Notes: generated by a model from the sequence alone, not told the origin. A DNA stretch of 58,814 nucleotides from Ectothiorhodospiraceae bacterium (GCA_007134775.1 SLKC01000051.1:1-58814); one strand, 5' to 3'. Counted from the stretch's first letter, positions 17,341 to 29,658 are shown. Numbers and translations: made by a program.

Positions 17341-18717
17341 CTACTGGGTCATTTCGTTCATCGCGTCGATAGCATCGGCCAGGCGGCCGGCCTGCACGAC
17401 CTGGACCTCTGCCGGCGGCCGCCGCGGTCGGTTGGCCTGGGGTAGGATGATTCGCCGGAAACCATGCTTGATCGCTTCATCGACACGCTCCTCGCCGTTC
17501 GGCACCGGCCGGATCTCGCCGGCCAGCCCGATCTCGCCGAACAGGGCCAGATCCGTCGGCAATGGCCGGTCGCGCAGCGACGAGAGCGCTGCCGCGAGCA
17601 CGGCGAGGTCGGCCGCCGTCTCACTGACACGCACACCACCGACGACGTTGACATAAACATCCTGATCGGACATCTGCACACCGGCGTGACGGTGCAGCAC
17701 GGCCAGGAGCATTGACAGGCGATTCTGCTCCAGGCCCAGGGCGATCCGCCGTGGCTGGCTCAGCGGGCTGGTATCGACGAGCGCCTGGACCTCGACCAGC
17801 AGTGGACGTGTGCCTTCACGCGTGACCAGGATCGCGCTGCCGGGCACCGGGTCCGGGTGGCGTGAGAGGAACAGGGCGGAAGGATTTCGCACCGGTTTCA
17901 GGCCGGCATCATCCATTGCGAACACGCCCAGTTCGTTGGCAGCGCCGAAGCGGTTCTTGATCGCGCGGATCATGCGCCAGCGGCTGCCGGCATCGCCCTC
18001 GAAGTAGAGCACGGTGTCGACCATGTGCTCGAGCACGCGTGGCCCGGCCAGCGCACCCTCCTTGGTGACGTGGCCGACGAGGAACAGGGCCGTGCCGGTC
18101 TCCTTGGCCCAGCGCACCAGGCGGGCCGCGCTCTCGCGGACCTGGGCGACGCCGCCGGGTGCCGACTGGACCGTATCGGTGGACAGGGTCTGGATCGAGT
18201 CGACGACGACGACGCCGCCGCGGGCGCCGCCATGGGCCGCTTCCAGCATCGCCTCGACGCCCGTTTCGGCCAGGACCTGCAGTTCGTCCCCCTGGATGCC
18301 CAGTCGTTGCGCCCGCAGCCCGATCTGGGCGATCGATTCCTCGCCACTGACGTAGAGTCCGGGGATTCGTGCCGTGAGATGGGCGAGGCACTGCAGCAGC
18401 AGGGTGGACTTGCCGATGCCGGGATCGCCACCGAGCAGGGTGACCGAGCCGGCAACCAGGCCGCCGCCCAGTACCCGGTCGAGTTCCTCGATACCGGTTG
18501 GCGTGCGCAGCTCGGTCTCGGTTTCGACCGCCGACAGCCGCGTCGGCGCGGCGGGCGTCTTCCTTGGGCGCGCACCCTGGGCCGCAGCGGCCGCCGGTTG
18601 TGCTGCGGCCTCCTCCAGGCTGTTCCACGCGCCACAGTTGGGACATTGTCCGGCCCATTTCGGCGACTCTGCGCCGCAGTCGGTGCAGCGGAACACGGTG
18701 CGCGGTTGCCGGCTCAT
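17341..18717 (-). CDS. radA: DNA repair protein RadA (Sms)
   Basis: A 458-residue protein. The N-terminal zinc finger uses Cys11, Cys14, Cys25 and Cys28. The RecA-like ATPase has Walker [11 protein letters not shown], Walker [11 protein letters not shown] and the RadA-specific KNRFG motif. The C-terminal Lon-like domain includes [12 protein letters not shown] and RRIILPQAN. It is a DnaB-type helicase helping branch migration in recombination. The ATG at 18717 overlaps the corB-like stop by 4 bp; the longer frame upstream is not RadA. Confidence 0.97.
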   Translation of the reverse strand: MSRQPRTVFRCTDCGAESPKWAGQCPNCGAWNSLEEAAAQPAAAAAQGARPRKTPAAPTRLSAVETETELRTPTGIEELDRVLGGGLVAGSVTLLGGDPGIGKSTLLLQCLAHLTARIPGLYVSGEESIAQIGLRAQRLGIQGDELQVLAETGVEAMLEAAHGGARGGVVVVDSIQTLSTDTVQSAPGGVAQVRESAARLVRWAKETGTALFLVGHVTKEGALAGPRVLEHMVDTVLYFEGDAGSRWRMIRAIKNRFGAANELGVFAMDDAGLKPVRNPSALFLSRHPDPVPGSAILVTREGTRPLLVEVQALVDTSPLSQPRRIALGLEQNRLSMLLAVLHRHAGVQMSDQDVYVNVVGGVRVSETAADLAVLAAALSSLRDRPLPTDLALFGEIGLAGEIRPVPNGEERVDEAIKHGFRRIILPQANRPRRPPAEVQVVQAGRLADAIDAMNEMTQ

Positions 18718-20042
18718 CCCTTGTCCCCTTCGCCGGAACGCCGAGCGAGCCGGATTTCGACAACGCTGGCGCGGGACGCGCGGGGACGCTCGATGTGCGG
18801 GTAGACCCGGACCGAGCGAACCGCGTTCTCGCGGGTCTGGAGGATCTCGACCGGGTGGTCGGCGATGAGGAAGGTGGTGCCCGGCTCCGGGATCATTTCG
18901 AGGTGCTCGAGGATCAGGCCGTTGAGCGTCTTCGGTCCCCTGGTGTCGATATGCCAACCGAGCCAACGGCCCAATTCGCGCAGCGGGGTGCTGCCGTCGA
19001 CGATCCAGGTGCCATCGGCTTGGGGGTGGATATCCCGGCTGGCCGGCAGGCGATCGGTTGTGAACTCGCCCACGATTTCCTCAAGGATGTCCTCCAGGGT
19101 CACTAGCCCGAGGATATCGCCATACTCGTCGACAACGAATCCCATCTGTCGCCGATTGCGCTGGAAATTGAGCAATTGCCGGGTGACCGGCGTGTTCTCC
19201 GGTATGAAATAGGGCGCGCGCGCATGGCCCAGCAGGGTATCGTGATCCAGCTCCTGGATGTCGTGGCCAACGAGATCGCGCAGGGCGATGAAGCCGATGA
19301 TGTCGTCGATGCTTTCCCGGTACACGGGAAGCCGGCTGTTCACGGCGTTGCGCAACTGGTTGACCACCTGATCCCACGGCGCCTCGGTGTCGATACCCTG
19401 GATCTCGTTGCGCGGGATCATGATGTCATCGACGCGCACCTTCTCCAGGTCGAGTACGTTGACCAGCATTTCCTGGTGCGGTTTCGGGATTAGTGAGCCC
19501 GCCTCATGCACGACCGTGCGCAGTTCTTCGGAGTCCAGGGCATCGCCCCGCCCCGCGCGTGCACGCAGGCCCAGGAGCCAGAGCAGTCCATTGGCCAGCG
19601 TATTGATCAGATAGACCAGCGGGTAGAGCACCTTCAGCAGCGGGGTGTAGACAAAGGCCGCCGGGTAGGCGAGGACCTCGGGTCGCAGTGCCGCCAGCGT
19701 CTTCGGGGCGACTTCGGCGAAGATCAGGATGATCACCGTCAGGCCGATCGCGGTGAACCCGAGCGCGGTCTGCCCCCAGAGCTCGAGAGCGATCAACGTT
19801 GCCAGCATCGAGGCCAGCACGTTGACGAAGTTGTTGCCCAGGAGGATCAACCCGATCAGCCGGTCCGGGCGCTCCAGCAGCCGCAGGGTCAGGCGGGCTG
19901 CGCGATGTCCCTTGCGTGCACGGTGGCGCAGGCGGTAGCGGTTGACCGCCATGAGTGCCGTTTCGGAGCCGGAAAAGCAGGCCGAGAGGACGATCAGTCC
20001 AGCCAGCAGGGCGGTCATCAGCGGGACGGGGAGCTCGCTCAC
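18714..20042 (-). CDS. corB: HlyC/CorC (CNNM) family membrane transporter, CorB/YfjD type
   Basis: A 442-residue protein: an N-terminal DUF21 transmembrane domain (about 1-175, SACFSGSETALMAVNRYRL), paired CBS domains (about 200-330, MIPRNEIQGID, VDEYGDILGLVTLEDILEE) and a C-terminal CorC_HlyC domain (about 345-430). The family takes part in magnesium and cobalt homeostasis. In gammaproteobacteria this gene normally sits beside ypjD, as here (27 bp apart). It overlaps radA by 4 bp. Confidence 0.93.
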   Translation of the reverse strand: MSELPVPLMTALLAGLIVLSACFSGSETALMAVNRYRLRHRARKGHRAARLTLRLLERPDRLIGLILLGNNFVNVLASMLATLIALELWGQTALGFTAIGLTVIILIFAEVAPKTLAALRPEVLAYPAAFVYTPLLKVLYPLVYLINTLANGLLWLLGLRARAGRGDALDSEELRTVVHEAGSLIPKPHQEMLVNVLDLEKVRVDDIMIPRNEIQGIDTEAPWDQVVNQLRNAVNSRLPVYRESIDDIIGFIALRDLVGHDIQELDHDTLLGHARAPYFIPENTPVTRQLLNFQRNRRQMGFVVDEYGDILGLVTLEDILEEIVGEFTTDRLPASRDIHPQADGTWIVDGSTPLRELGRWLGWHIDTRGPKTLNGLILEHLEMIPEPGTTFLIADHPVEILQTRENAVRSVRVYPHIERPRASRASVVEIRLARRSGEGDKG

Positions 20043-20069
20043 TGGCGTGGCCTCGGACGGAAGGGAGAG

Positions 20070-20873
20070 TCAGCCGGAGCGCTGGAGGATGATCTCGACC
20101 ACCAGCTTGCTTCCGGAATAGCCGAGCACGAGAAGAGCGATACCGCCGAGTGTCAGTCGGACCGCGGTCAGGCTGCGCCAGCCGGCAAGCCAATGGCCGC
20201 CGAGCAGGATGGCGAACAGGAGCCACGCGAAGATCGACAGCACGGTCTTGTGGACCATCTGCTGGGCGAAGATGTCGTCGAGGAAGAACAGGCCCGTGGC
20301 CAGTGCGATGGTCAGCAGGGCAAACCCGATGGCAATGAGGTGGAACAGCAGCTTTTCCATGACCGACAGCGCCGGCAGCGCCCGCACCGCGCCTAGCGCA
20401 TGATGCTCATGCAGCATGCGGTGCTGGAAGGCGAGCACCAGGGACTGGATCGCGGCCAGGCCAAGCACGCCGTAGGCGCAGATCGATATCAGGATGTGCG
20501 TTGCCATCACCGGTGTGTCGGTCGTGATGATCGGGCCGCCACCCGCCGCCAGTGCGCCCGCCTGGGCGAGCGCCGCAAACGGGAAGACGCCCAGGCCGAG
20601 GGTCTGTACGGGCTGAGTGATGCCGATGAGCATCATCAGCACCACCATCACGGCTGCGGCGAGCGACAGCGAGTAGAAGAAGCCGAGCTGAATGCCCTCA
20701 GGCGTGAGTAGCTGGTTGTGGAGCACGGATGCATGCAATGCCAGCGCGATGACGCTCACCGCCAGCACGGCCGTTGAGGGGCTGGTGCGGGCCTGGTGCA
20801 GGCGCTGCACCAGTATCACCGCGCTGAGTGCATACAGGGCAACGCTGGTGATGCCGGAGACCAGGGAAAACAT
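20070..20873 (-). CDS. ypjD: Inner membrane protein YpjD, cytochrome c assembly (CcsA) family
   Basis: A 267-residue polytopic protein with about eight membrane segments, started at ATG 20873 (MFSLVSGITSVALY). Features of the family include the TPVMATHILISICAYGVLGLAAIQ segment with histidine in the membrane, and LHEHHALGAVRALPALSVMEKLLF. CcsA-family proteins handle heme for cytochrome c maturation; YpjD itself lacks an assigned role. It is the first gene of the minus-strand run to btuD and faces away from the ComEA-like gene. ffh, often upstream in relatives, is not here. Confidence 0.9.
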   Translation of the reverse strand: MFSLVSGITSVALYALSAVILVQRLHQARTSPSTAVLAVSVIALALHASVLHNQLLTPEGIQLGFFYSLSLAAAVMVVLMMLIGITQPVQTLGLGVFPFAALAQAGALAAGGGPIITTDTPVMATHILISICAYGVLGLAAIQSLVLAFQHRMLHEHHALGAVRALPALSVMEKLLFHLIAIGFALLTIALATGLFFLDDIFAQQMVHKTVLSIFAWLLFAILLGGHWLAGWRSLTAVRLTLGGIALLVLGYSGSKLVVEIILQRSG

Positions 20874-21148
20874 TCGGGCGCAGGCAGATCCATTGACACC
20901 GCAATCAGGCGGAATACGCGATGATGACACAGCGCCGCGGGCGCTTGAAGGCCACGTGCCGAGCACGCAGCGATCCCCACGCTGTGTCAGTCGTGACTGA
21001 CAGCGACTGTCCGCATCGACCGACAGCGCCTGTTGTGAGGCGCCGATTGTGCAGCAGCATCCGGGCCGGCGACACTGCGCCCGCCTCGTGCCATGGCGCC
21101 CGCCGGGCCCGGGGAAGGAGAGTCAGAGCAACAACAAGGAGTCTGGAC

Positions 21149-21412
21149 ATGCAACGAATAACCCTCTGTGTCGTGGGTGCGCTGCTGGTCGCCGGTACGG
21201 CCGGTGCCGATGGGCGAGTCGACATCAACAGCGCTGGAGCGGAACAGCTGGCCGCGATGCTCGATGGAGTCGGTGAGGCGCGCGCACAAGCGATCGTGGA
21301 CTACCGTGAGGAGAACGGTGGCTTTGCCCGCGTCGATGACCTCACTGAGGTCAGCGGCATCGGCGAGGCGACCCTGGAGAGCAACCGCGAGCTGATTCGC
21401 GCGGCGGAGTGA
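21149..21412 (+). CDS. ComEA-like helix-hairpin-helix DNA-binding protein
   Basis: An 87-residue protein started at ATG 21149 with AAGGA nine bases upstream. A signal peptide (about 1-20) is followed by VDINSAGAEQLAAMLDGVGEA and the second hairpin LTEVSGIGEATLE, the classical ComEA HhH domain. Such proteins bind DNA in the periplasm during natural transformation or act as general small HhH proteins. Stand-alone short forms are common in gammaproteobacteria and not all serve competence. pilW at 33165 is the only other type IV pilus-related gene here. Confidence 0.88.
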   Translation: MQRITLCVVGALLVAGTAGADGRVDINSAGAEQLAAMLDGVGEARAQAIVDYREENGGFARVDDLTEVSGIGEATLESNRELIRAAE

Positions 21413-21514
21413 ACCGGCCGGGGCGGTCCGTCCCTTCGGATCGCCCCCGGTTGTACCGTTTCGCGAGCGCCCCGTGTACGACGGTCAGCGGCACGGGACG
21501 CGTGGGCGTGGGAC

Positions 21515-21601
21515 TGGTGCCGGGAGTGGGACTCGAACCCACATGGTGTCACCACCACCGGATTTTGAGTCCGGCGCGTCTACCAGTTCCGCCATCCCGG
21601 C
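21515..21601 (-). tRNA. tRNA-Leu, anticodon CAA
   Basis: On the minus strand the 87-nt gene folds as a class II tRNA. The acceptor stem GCCGGGA pairs with TCCCGGC; the anticodon stem is CCGGA/TCCGG with loop CTCAAAA, giving anticodon CAA that reads UUG. A variable arm GGTGGTGACACC and the T-arm loop GTTCGAGTC are present, and CCA is encoded. It is antisense to the leader of queA. Confidence 0.97.
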
Positions 21602-21698
21602 CGAGGCGTGTCGAAACGCTGTTCGAGCAGCGCAACCCTACTGTTGCAGCCCGCTGCGCGCAAGCTTAATGACTCGGAAGTTGCTACCATCGCGCGCC

Positions 21699-23857
<2,159 letters not shown>

Positions 23858-23904
23858 TCCGCGGCTTTGCCGGTGTCGGCGATTCCGTAGACGGAGGCAC
23901 AGTC

Positions 23905-24228
23905 ATGGATTTCCTGATTCAGTCCGCGATGGCAGGTGGCGGGGAGCCCCAGGGCAACCCGATGTTGAGCCTGCTCTTCATGGTCGGCATCTTGGTGCTC
24001 TTTTTCTTCCTGTTCATTCGCCCTCAGCAAAAGCGGGTGAAAGAGCACCGGCAGATGGTGAGCGAACTCAAGGTCGGTGACGAGGTCGTAACGAACGGTG
24101 GCCTGGTTGGCCGTATTGCCGAAGTCGACGAGAGCTTCCTGACCCTGAACATCGCGAAGAATGTCGATGTCAGGATTCAGAAGGACATGATCGCCCGGCT
24201 GCTGCCCAAGGGCACGCTCGATACCTGA
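23905..24228 (+). CDS. yajC: Sec translocon accessory protein YajC
   Basis: A 107-residue protein with one membrane helix (about 20-42, MLSLLFMVGILVLFFFLFI) followed by RPQQKRVKEHRQMVSELKVGDEVVTNGGLVGRI, the YajC signature. It belongs to the SecDF-YajC complex that assists Sec export. It lies 25 bp before secD. Confidence 0.97.
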   Translation: MDFLIQSAMAGGGEPQGNPMLSLLFMVGILVLFFFLFIRPQQKRVKEHRQMVSELKVGDEVVTNGGLVGRIAEVDESFLTLNIAKNVDVRIQKDMIARLLPKGTLDT

Positions 24229-24253
24229 ATTCCGGCCGGTGAGCTGATACTTG

Positions 24254-26116
24254 ATGAATCGCTATCCCCTCTGGACGTACCTGCTGGTTGCGGCCGTCGT
24301 GGTCGTCGGTGCGGTCTATGCCCTGCCGAACGTGTTCGGTGAGGCGCCGGCGGTCCAGGTTTCGTCGGCCCAGGAAGGGGCGCCACTCCCGGCGGACACG
24401 GAGGAGCGCGTCACGGCCCTACTCGACGGCGCGGATATCGAGTATGTCGAGGTGCGCGAGGAGGCCGACAGCCTGCTGTTCATACTGGCCGACGGTGACG
24501 ACCAGTCCGAGGCGCGCGATCGCATCGCCGCGGATCTTGGGCGTGATTTCACTGTGGCGATGAATCGGGTGCCCGCTGCCCCCCGGTGGCTGCAGGCGAT
24601 CAACGCCCAGCCACTGAATCTCGGTCTTGATCTGCGCGGCGGCGTCCATTTCCTGCTCGAACTCGACATGCCTTCCGCCGTCGAGCGCGTGCTCGAACAG
24701 GAAGCCACGGATATGCGCCGTTTCCTGCGCGAGCAAGGGATTCAGTACCGCGGCATCAACCACGAGGGCGGTTCGATCGAGATCGCGTTCGCGGATGATG
24801 CGGCCCGTGAGGCGGCTCGGAATCCGCTGGCGAGTCGCTACGGTGATCTCACCTTCAGCGAGACAACCGCGCTCGGTCGGCCCGCACTTGAGGCCCGGAT
24901 GACCGACGAGGCCTGGGAGGCCGAGCGCGAGGCCGCGCTGGAACAGAACATCACCACCCTGCGCAATCGCGTCGATGAGCTCGGCGTGGCCGAACCGATC
25001 GTCCAGCAGCAGGGGGATCAGCGCATTGTCGTGCAGCTGCCCGGCATCCAGGACACCACGCGTGCCAAGGAGATTCTGGGCGCGACGGCCACCCTTGAGT
25101 TCCGTCTGGTCTACGGCTCGCGCAGCGCCTGGGTGGAAGCCGAAGAGACCGGTCGGGTGCCTTTCGATGCCCGCCTCTACCGCGACCGCGATGGTCAACC
25201 CGTCCTGCTTCAGCGCGACATTATCGTCACCGGTGACCAGATCAACGACGCCTCGTCGGGTTTCGATAGCGACACCGGCCAGCCCAACGTCAGCATCCGG
25301 CTGAACAACCGCGGTGCCAACTCGATGCAGGAGGTCACCGCAGATAATGTCGGCAACGACATGGCCGTGGTCTTCATCGAGAACATCGTGGAGACCCGGG
25401 AAGAGAACGGTGAGATGGTCACCGAGCGCGAGACCATCGAAGAGGTCATCAACATCGCCACCATCCGCGCGGTGCTGAGCCACAACTTCCAGATCACGGG
25501 GCTGGCGAGTTCGACAGAAGCGCGCAACCTCGCTTTGCTGCTGCGTGCAGGGGCACTTCGTGCGCCGGTGGAGATCATCGAAGAGCGCACAGTCGGCCCC
25601 AGCATGGGCCAGGACAATATCAATCAGGGCTTTGCCTCCGTCGTCGGTGGTCTGGCACTGGTGTTGATCTTCATGGCGTTCTACTACCGTGTCTTCGGTC
25701 TCGTTGCGAACCTGGCGCTGGTGGTGAACCTGACCGTCGTGGTCGCGGCCCTGTCGGCGCTGCAGGCGACGCTCACGTTGCCGGGGATCGCTGGAATCGT
25801 GCTCACCGTCGGCATGGCGGTGGATGCGAACGTGATCATCTACGAGCGAATACGCGAAGAGCTACGCGCCGGCAATAGCGTTCAGGCGGCGATCCATTCG
25901 GGCTACGATCGCGCGTTGTCGACCATCGCCGACGCCAATATCACTACGTTCATTGCCGCCATCGTGCTCTTCGCCTTCGGAACCGGGCCGGTGCAGGGCT
26001 TCGCCGTGACACTCTCGATCGGCATCGTGACCTCGATGTTCACCGCGCTCGTCGGTACCCGGGCCGTGGTGAATCTCGTTTATGGCGGGCGCCGACTCAA
26101 GAGTTTGCCGATCTAG
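24254..26116 (+). CDS. secD: Protein translocase subunit SecD
   Basis: A 620-residue protein started at ATG 24254 (MNRYPLWTYLLV); TTG three bases earlier is also open. An N-terminal helix is followed by a large periplasmic P1 region (about 35-430) with GLDLRGGVHFLLE and LRNRVDELGVAEP, then five membrane helices with the RND-type GMAVDANVIIYERIREEL. It uses the proton gradient to complete secretion. It pairs with secF 12 bp downstream. Confidence 0.98.
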   Translation: MNRYPLWTYLLVAAVVVVGAVYALPNVFGEAPAVQVSSAQEGAPLPADTEERVTALLDGADIEYVEVREEADSLLFILADGDDQSEARDRIAADLGRDFTVAMNRVPAAPRWLQAINAQPLNLGLDLRGGVHFLLELDMPSAVERVLEQEATDMRRFLREQGIQYRGINHEGGSIEIAFADDAAREAARNPLASRYGDLTFSETTALGRPALEARMTDEAWEAEREAALEQNITTLRNRVDELGVAEPIVQQQGDQRIVVQLPGIQDTTRAKEILGATATLEFRLVYGSRSAWVEAEETGRVPFDARLYRDRDGQPVLLQRDIIVTGDQINDASSGFDSDTGQPNVSIRLNNRGANSMQEVTADNVGNDMAVVFIENIVETREENGEMVTERETIEEVINIATIRAVLSHNFQITGLASSTEARNLALLLRAGALRAPVEIIEERTVGPSMGQDNINQGFASVVGGLALVLIFMAFYYRVFGLVANLALVVNLTVVVAALSALQATLTLPGIAGIVLTVGMAVDANVIIYERIREELRAGNSVQAAIHSGYDRALSTIADANITTFIAAIVLFAFGTGPVQGFAVTLSIGIVTSMFTALVGTRAVVNLVYGGRRLKSLPI

Positions 26117-26128
26117 GGGGCGAACGCA

Positions 26129-27109
26129 ATGGAATGGTTTCTCTTCAAACGCGAATTCCAGTTCGTCCGCCATCGGCGGCGTGCGTTTATGTTCTCGGGC
26201 TGTCTGCTGCTCGTGGCCGTGATCTCGCTGGCGGTGCAGGGCCTGCGGCTCGGCATCGATTTCACGGGTGGATACCTGGTCGAAGTCGGCTTCGATGAAT
26301 CCGTCGAACTCCAGCCGGTACGGGGCGTGCTGTCGGACGCCGGCTTCGAGGACTTCCAGGTCCAGCACTTCGGCAGCTCGCGCGAGGTATTGATCCGGAT
26401 TGCGCCCGGCGCGGATACCGAAGCGGTCGAGGCGGAGAGGCCCGAGGAGGGCGCCGCGGACATCGGTGCCGGCATCTCCGACGAGGTGTTGCGCCTGCTG
26501 CGCGGGGCGATGGCGCAGGAGCCGGAGATGCGGCGCGTCGAGTTCGTCGGGCCCCAGGTCGGGCAGGAGCTGCGCGAACAGGGCGGTCTCGCGATGCTCT
26601 ACGCCCTCGGCATGATCCTGGTCTATGTCGCCTTCCGCTTTGAAAAGCGCTTTGCGGTGGGTGCGGTGGCGGCGCTGGCCCACGATGTCATCGTCGTGGT
26701 CGGCATCTTTTCGCTAGCGCAGATTGAGTTCAGCCTGCCCGTGCTCGCCGCGATCCTGGCCGTGATCGGCTATTCGCTCAACGACACAATCGTCGTCTTC
26801 GACCGGATACGGGAGAACTTCCGCCGCCAGCGCCGCGGCACGCCCGACGAAATCACCAATACCTCGATCAACCAGATGATCCCCCGAACGCTCGTGACCT
26901 CGCTGACCACGATGATGGTGCTGGTGTCACTGCTCGTATTCGGTGGCGAGGTGATGTTCGGGTTTGCCCTGGCCCTGGCCATTGGAGTGATCGTCGGGAC
27001 CTACTCGTCGGTCTATGTGGCGAGCACCCTGCTGTTGGCCTCCGGCCTGTCACGCGAGGACATGATGCCGGTACAGAAAGAGGGGGCCGAAGTGGAGGAT
27101 CGGCCGTAG
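26129..27109 (+). CDS. secF: Protein translocase subunit SecF
   Basis: A 326-residue partner of SecD. It has an N-terminal helix, a short periplasmic domain with GLRLGIDFTGGYLVEV, then five helices including GYSLNDTIVVFDRIRENFR and TTMMVLVSLLVFGGEVMFGF. The length is slightly above the E. coli protein because of a longer P4-side loop rich in Glu/Ala near residues 95-115. Last gene of the queA-secF operon; it converges with suhB. Confidence 0.98.
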   Translation: MEWFLFKREFQFVRHRRRAFMFSGCLLLVAVISLAVQGLRLGIDFTGGYLVEVGFDESVELQPVRGVLSDAGFEDFQVQHFGSSREVLIRIAPGADTEAVEAERPEEGAADIGAGISDEVLRLLRGAMAQEPEMRRVEFVGPQVGQELREQGGLAMLYALGMILVYVAFRFEKRFAVGAVAALAHDVIVVVGIFSLAQIEFSLPVLAAILAVIGYSLNDTIVVFDRIRENFRRQRRGTPDEITNTSINQMIPRTLVTSLTTMMVLVSLLVFGGEVMFGFALALAIGVIVGTYSSVYVASTLLLASGLSREDMMPVQKEGAEVEDRP

Positions 27110-27151
27110 GGAAGGGAGTAGCGACGCGGTGCCAGGCCGTCGGATTCCCTG

Positions 27152-27952
27152 CTACTGGCCCCTCGATTGCTGTTGCAGCTGCTGGCGAACCACTTGGGTC
27201 ATCTCATGGAAGACCTTCGGGCTCGCGGCGAGGACGTTGCCGCTGGCGAGGTAGTCGGGGCCGCCGTAGAGATCCCCGATGATGCCGCCCGCTTCGCGAA
27301 CCATCAGGGCCCCCGCCGCGATGTCCCAACGGCTGAGCCCGAGTTCCCAGAAGCCATCGAAGCGGCCGGCGGCGAGATAGGCAAGATCGAGCGCGGCCGC
27401 ACCGGGGCGGCGGATGCCGGCGGTTGCGCCCATGAAATGGCGCAGCAGCGCTAGGTAGATTTCCCCGGGTTGATCATCGCGGTAGGGAAAGCCGGTGGCG
27501 AGCAGTGCCCCCTCCAGTCCGCGCCGGCTGCTGACCCGGATGCGGCGGTCGTTGAGCGCAGCGCCGCCACCGCGCGTGGCGGTAAAGAGTTCCTGTCGCG
27601 TCGGGTCATAGATGACGCCGACTTCGAGCCGTCCGTTGCGTTCCAGCGCAATGGAGACGCCGAAGTGGGGGAAGCCGTGGAGAAAATTCGTCGTGCCGTC
27701 CAGGGGATCGATGATCCAGAGGTATTCGCTGTCCCCCTGCCGACCCGACTCTTCCGCGAGGATCGCGTGGTCCGGGTAGGCGCGCTGGATGATACTGATG
27801 ATGCGGCCCTCCGCCTCGCGGTCGACCTCACTGACGAAATCATTACGCTGTTTGGCCTGGACCTGTACCGCGTCCAGTCGGTCATAATGACGCATGATCG
27901 CGTCACCAGCGGCGCGCGCCGCGCGGACCGCAATGTTGAGCATGGGCTTCAT
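27152..27952 (-). CDS. suhB: Inositol-1-monophosphatase family protein SuhB
   Basis: A 266-residue phosphatase started at ATG 27952 (MKPMLNIAVRAARAAG, as in E. coli SuhB). Metal-binding motifs are EESG, WIIDPLDGTTNFLHGFPHF and RWDIAAGALMVREAGG. SuhB dephosphorylates myo-inositol phosphates and also acts as an rRNA antitermination partner. Its start codon is only 2 bp from that of trmJ on the other strand. Confidence 0.97.
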   Translation of the reverse strand: MKPMLNIAVRAARAAGDAIMRHYDRLDAVQVQAKQRNDFVSEVDREAEGRIISIIQRAYPDHAILAEESGRQGDSEYLWIIDPLDGTTNFLHGFPHFGVSIALERNGRLEVGVIYDPTRQELFTATRGGGAALNDRRIRVSSRRGLEGALLATGFPYRDDQPGEIYLALLRHFMGATAGIRRPGAAALDLAYLAAGRFDGFWELGLSRWDIAAGALMVREAGGIIGDLYGGPDYLASGNVLAASPKVFHEMTQVVRQQLQQQSRGQ

Positions 27953-27954
27953 CG

Positions 27955-28830
27955 ATGACGACTCCGACGGGTGAATCGGCGCGGGCTGCGGAGTGTAGCA
28001 GAACGCCTGCGCAGGGCGGGGCCAGTGCGCCCCGCTTCGTGCTGGTGGAGACCTCGCATCCGGGCAACATCGGCAGCGCCGCGCGCGCGATCGCGACCAT
28101 GGGCTTCGGCCGCCTGATCCTGGTGCGGCCGGAGAGGTTTCCCCACGCCGAGGCGACGGCGCTCGCCGCGGGCGCCGATGATGTGCTCGCCGCCGCCGAG
28201 GTCGTCGCCAGCCTCGACGAAGCGGTTGCCGATTGCGTCGGCGTCTACGGCACCAGCGCCCGCACGCGGACACTGGACTGGCCCCGTTGTGATGCGCGGG
28301 CTGCGGCCCTGGAAGCGAGTGGCGCGAGCGGCCCGGTTGCCTTTGTGTTCGGTCGTGAACGCTCCGGCCTGACCAATCGCGAACTCGACTGCTGCACCGC
28401 CATGATCACCATCCCGACCGGTGCAGGGTATGGTTCGTTGAATCTCGCACAGGCGGTCCAGATCATCGCCTATGAGCTGTGCGTGGCGCTGCAGTCGCCG
28501 GAGACGGCGCCCGGGCGCGCGCACGCGGGCGAGGAGATGCCCACGCACGCCGAGCGCGAGCGCTTCTATGCGCATCTCGAGGAGACACTCGTCGATATCG
28601 GCTTCCTCGATCCGGGCCAGCCAAAGCAGTTGATGCGCAGGCTACGGCGCTTCTTCCACCGCGCCGCTCCGAGTCGAGTCGAACTCAACATCCTCCGCGG
28701 TGTGCTGCGCAATGCGGGAAATCCCGAACCCGGTTCACCCGCGCGCGCACGCCTGCAGGCGGCGCGCGATGGCGGAGAGGGTGCTACGATACCCGGCGAA
28801 GTTGATTCATCCGCTCCGCGGCAGGAGTGA
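27955..28830 (+). CDS. trmJ: tRNA (cytidine/uridine-2'-O)-methyltransferase TrmJ
   Basis: A 291-residue SPOUT methyltransferase. Signatures are FVLVETSHPGNIGSAARAIATMG, FGRERSGLTNREL and the knot motif GYGSLNLAQAVQIIAYEL. It methylates the ribose of tRNA nucleotide 32. ATG 27955 gives about 25 residues before the conserved FVLVETSHPGN; homologues usually have about 6, so a downstream non-ATG start (for example GTG 28036) is possible. If 27955 is right, the promoter lies inside suhB. The suhB/trmJ/cysE/isc order is typical. Confidence 0.94.
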   Translation: MTTPTGESARAAECSRTPAQGGASAPRFVLVETSHPGNIGSAARAIATMGFGRLILVRPERFPHAEATALAAGADDVLAAAEVVASLDEAVADCVGVYGTSARTRTLDWPRCDARAAALEASGASGPVAFVFGRERSGLTNRELDCCTAMITIPTGAGYGSLNLAQAVQIIAYELCVALQSPETAPGRAHAGEEMPTHAERERFYAHLEETLVDIGFLDPGQPKQLMRRLRRFFHRAAPSRVELNILRGVLRNAGNPEPGSPARARLQAARDGGEGATIPGEVDSSAPRQE

Positions 28831-28833
28831 GCC

Positions 28834-29658
28834 ATGTTCAAACAACTCCTCGAGGACATCGACTGCGTCTTCGATCGCGATCCCGCTTCGCGCAACCGCT
28901 TCGAGATACTGACGACCTATCCAGGCGTACACGCGTTGCTCTTTCATCGGGTCAACCACCGTTTATGGGGTTGGGGGCTAAAATGGCTCGGCCGTTTCGG
29001 CTCCCATGTGGCGCGGTTCCTGACCGGTATCGAGATCCATCCCGGCGCCATGATCGGGCGCCGCTTCTTTATCGATCACGGTATGGGGGTGGTCATCGGG
29101 GAGACCACCGAGATCGGGGATGACTGTACGCTTTATCACGGCGTCACGCTGGGTGGGACGACCTGGCACAAGGGCAAGCGCCATCCCACTCTGGGCGACA
29201 ACATCGTCATCGGTGCCGGCGCCAAGGTGTTGGGTCCGATTACCTTGGGTTCGGGGGTGCGCGTGGGGTCGAACTCCGTCGTGACGCGAGACGTGGCTGC
29301 CTGCCAGACCGTGGTCGGGATCCCGGCGCGGGTCGTGCGCAAGAAGGAAGGCGCGGATCGGCGGCGCGAGGCCGAGGCGCGGCGGATCGGGTTCGAGGCG
29401 TACGGCCAGACCGGTGAAATGCCCGACCCCGTGGCCAACGCGATCAATCAGCTACTCGACCATATCAGTGTGCAGGACCGGCGCACCGAGGCGTTGTGCA
29501 AGGCTGTGCAGGAACTCGGTGCCCAGCTGCCCGGCGCAAGTATCCCAGAGATCAATCCCTGCGACATCGGGCTCGATGACCTCGATGAGCTGGCCTCCCG
29601 CGCCGAGGAGTCTCGCGCGGACACCGCCTCATCCGGGGCGGATACGGCATCTCAGTAG
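28834..29658 (+). CDS. cysE: Serine O-acetyltransferase
   Basis: A 274-residue left-handed beta-helix acetyltransferase. Conserved segments are [38 protein letters not shown] and NSVVTRDV followed by VVGIPARVV. The N-terminal helical part is short, so it resembles the shorter EpsC-like form. It makes O-acetylserine for cysteine synthesis. The C-terminal tail (about 245-274) is acidic and unconserved. It starts 3 bp after trmJ; an Isc-type box begins at its last codon. Confidence 0.95.
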   Translation: MFKQLLEDIDCVFDRDPASRNRFEILTTYPGVHALLFHRVNHRLWGWGLKWLGRFGSHVARFLTGIEIHPGAMIGRRFFIDHGMGVVIGETTEIGDDCTLYHGVTLGGTTWHKGKRHPTLGDNIVIGAGAKVLGPITLGSGVRVGSNSVVTRDVAACQTVVGIPARVVRKKEGADRRREAEARRIGFEAYGQTGEMPDPVANAINQLLDHISVQDRRTEALCKAVQELGAQLPGASIPEINPCDIGLDDLDELASRAEESRADTASSGADTASQ

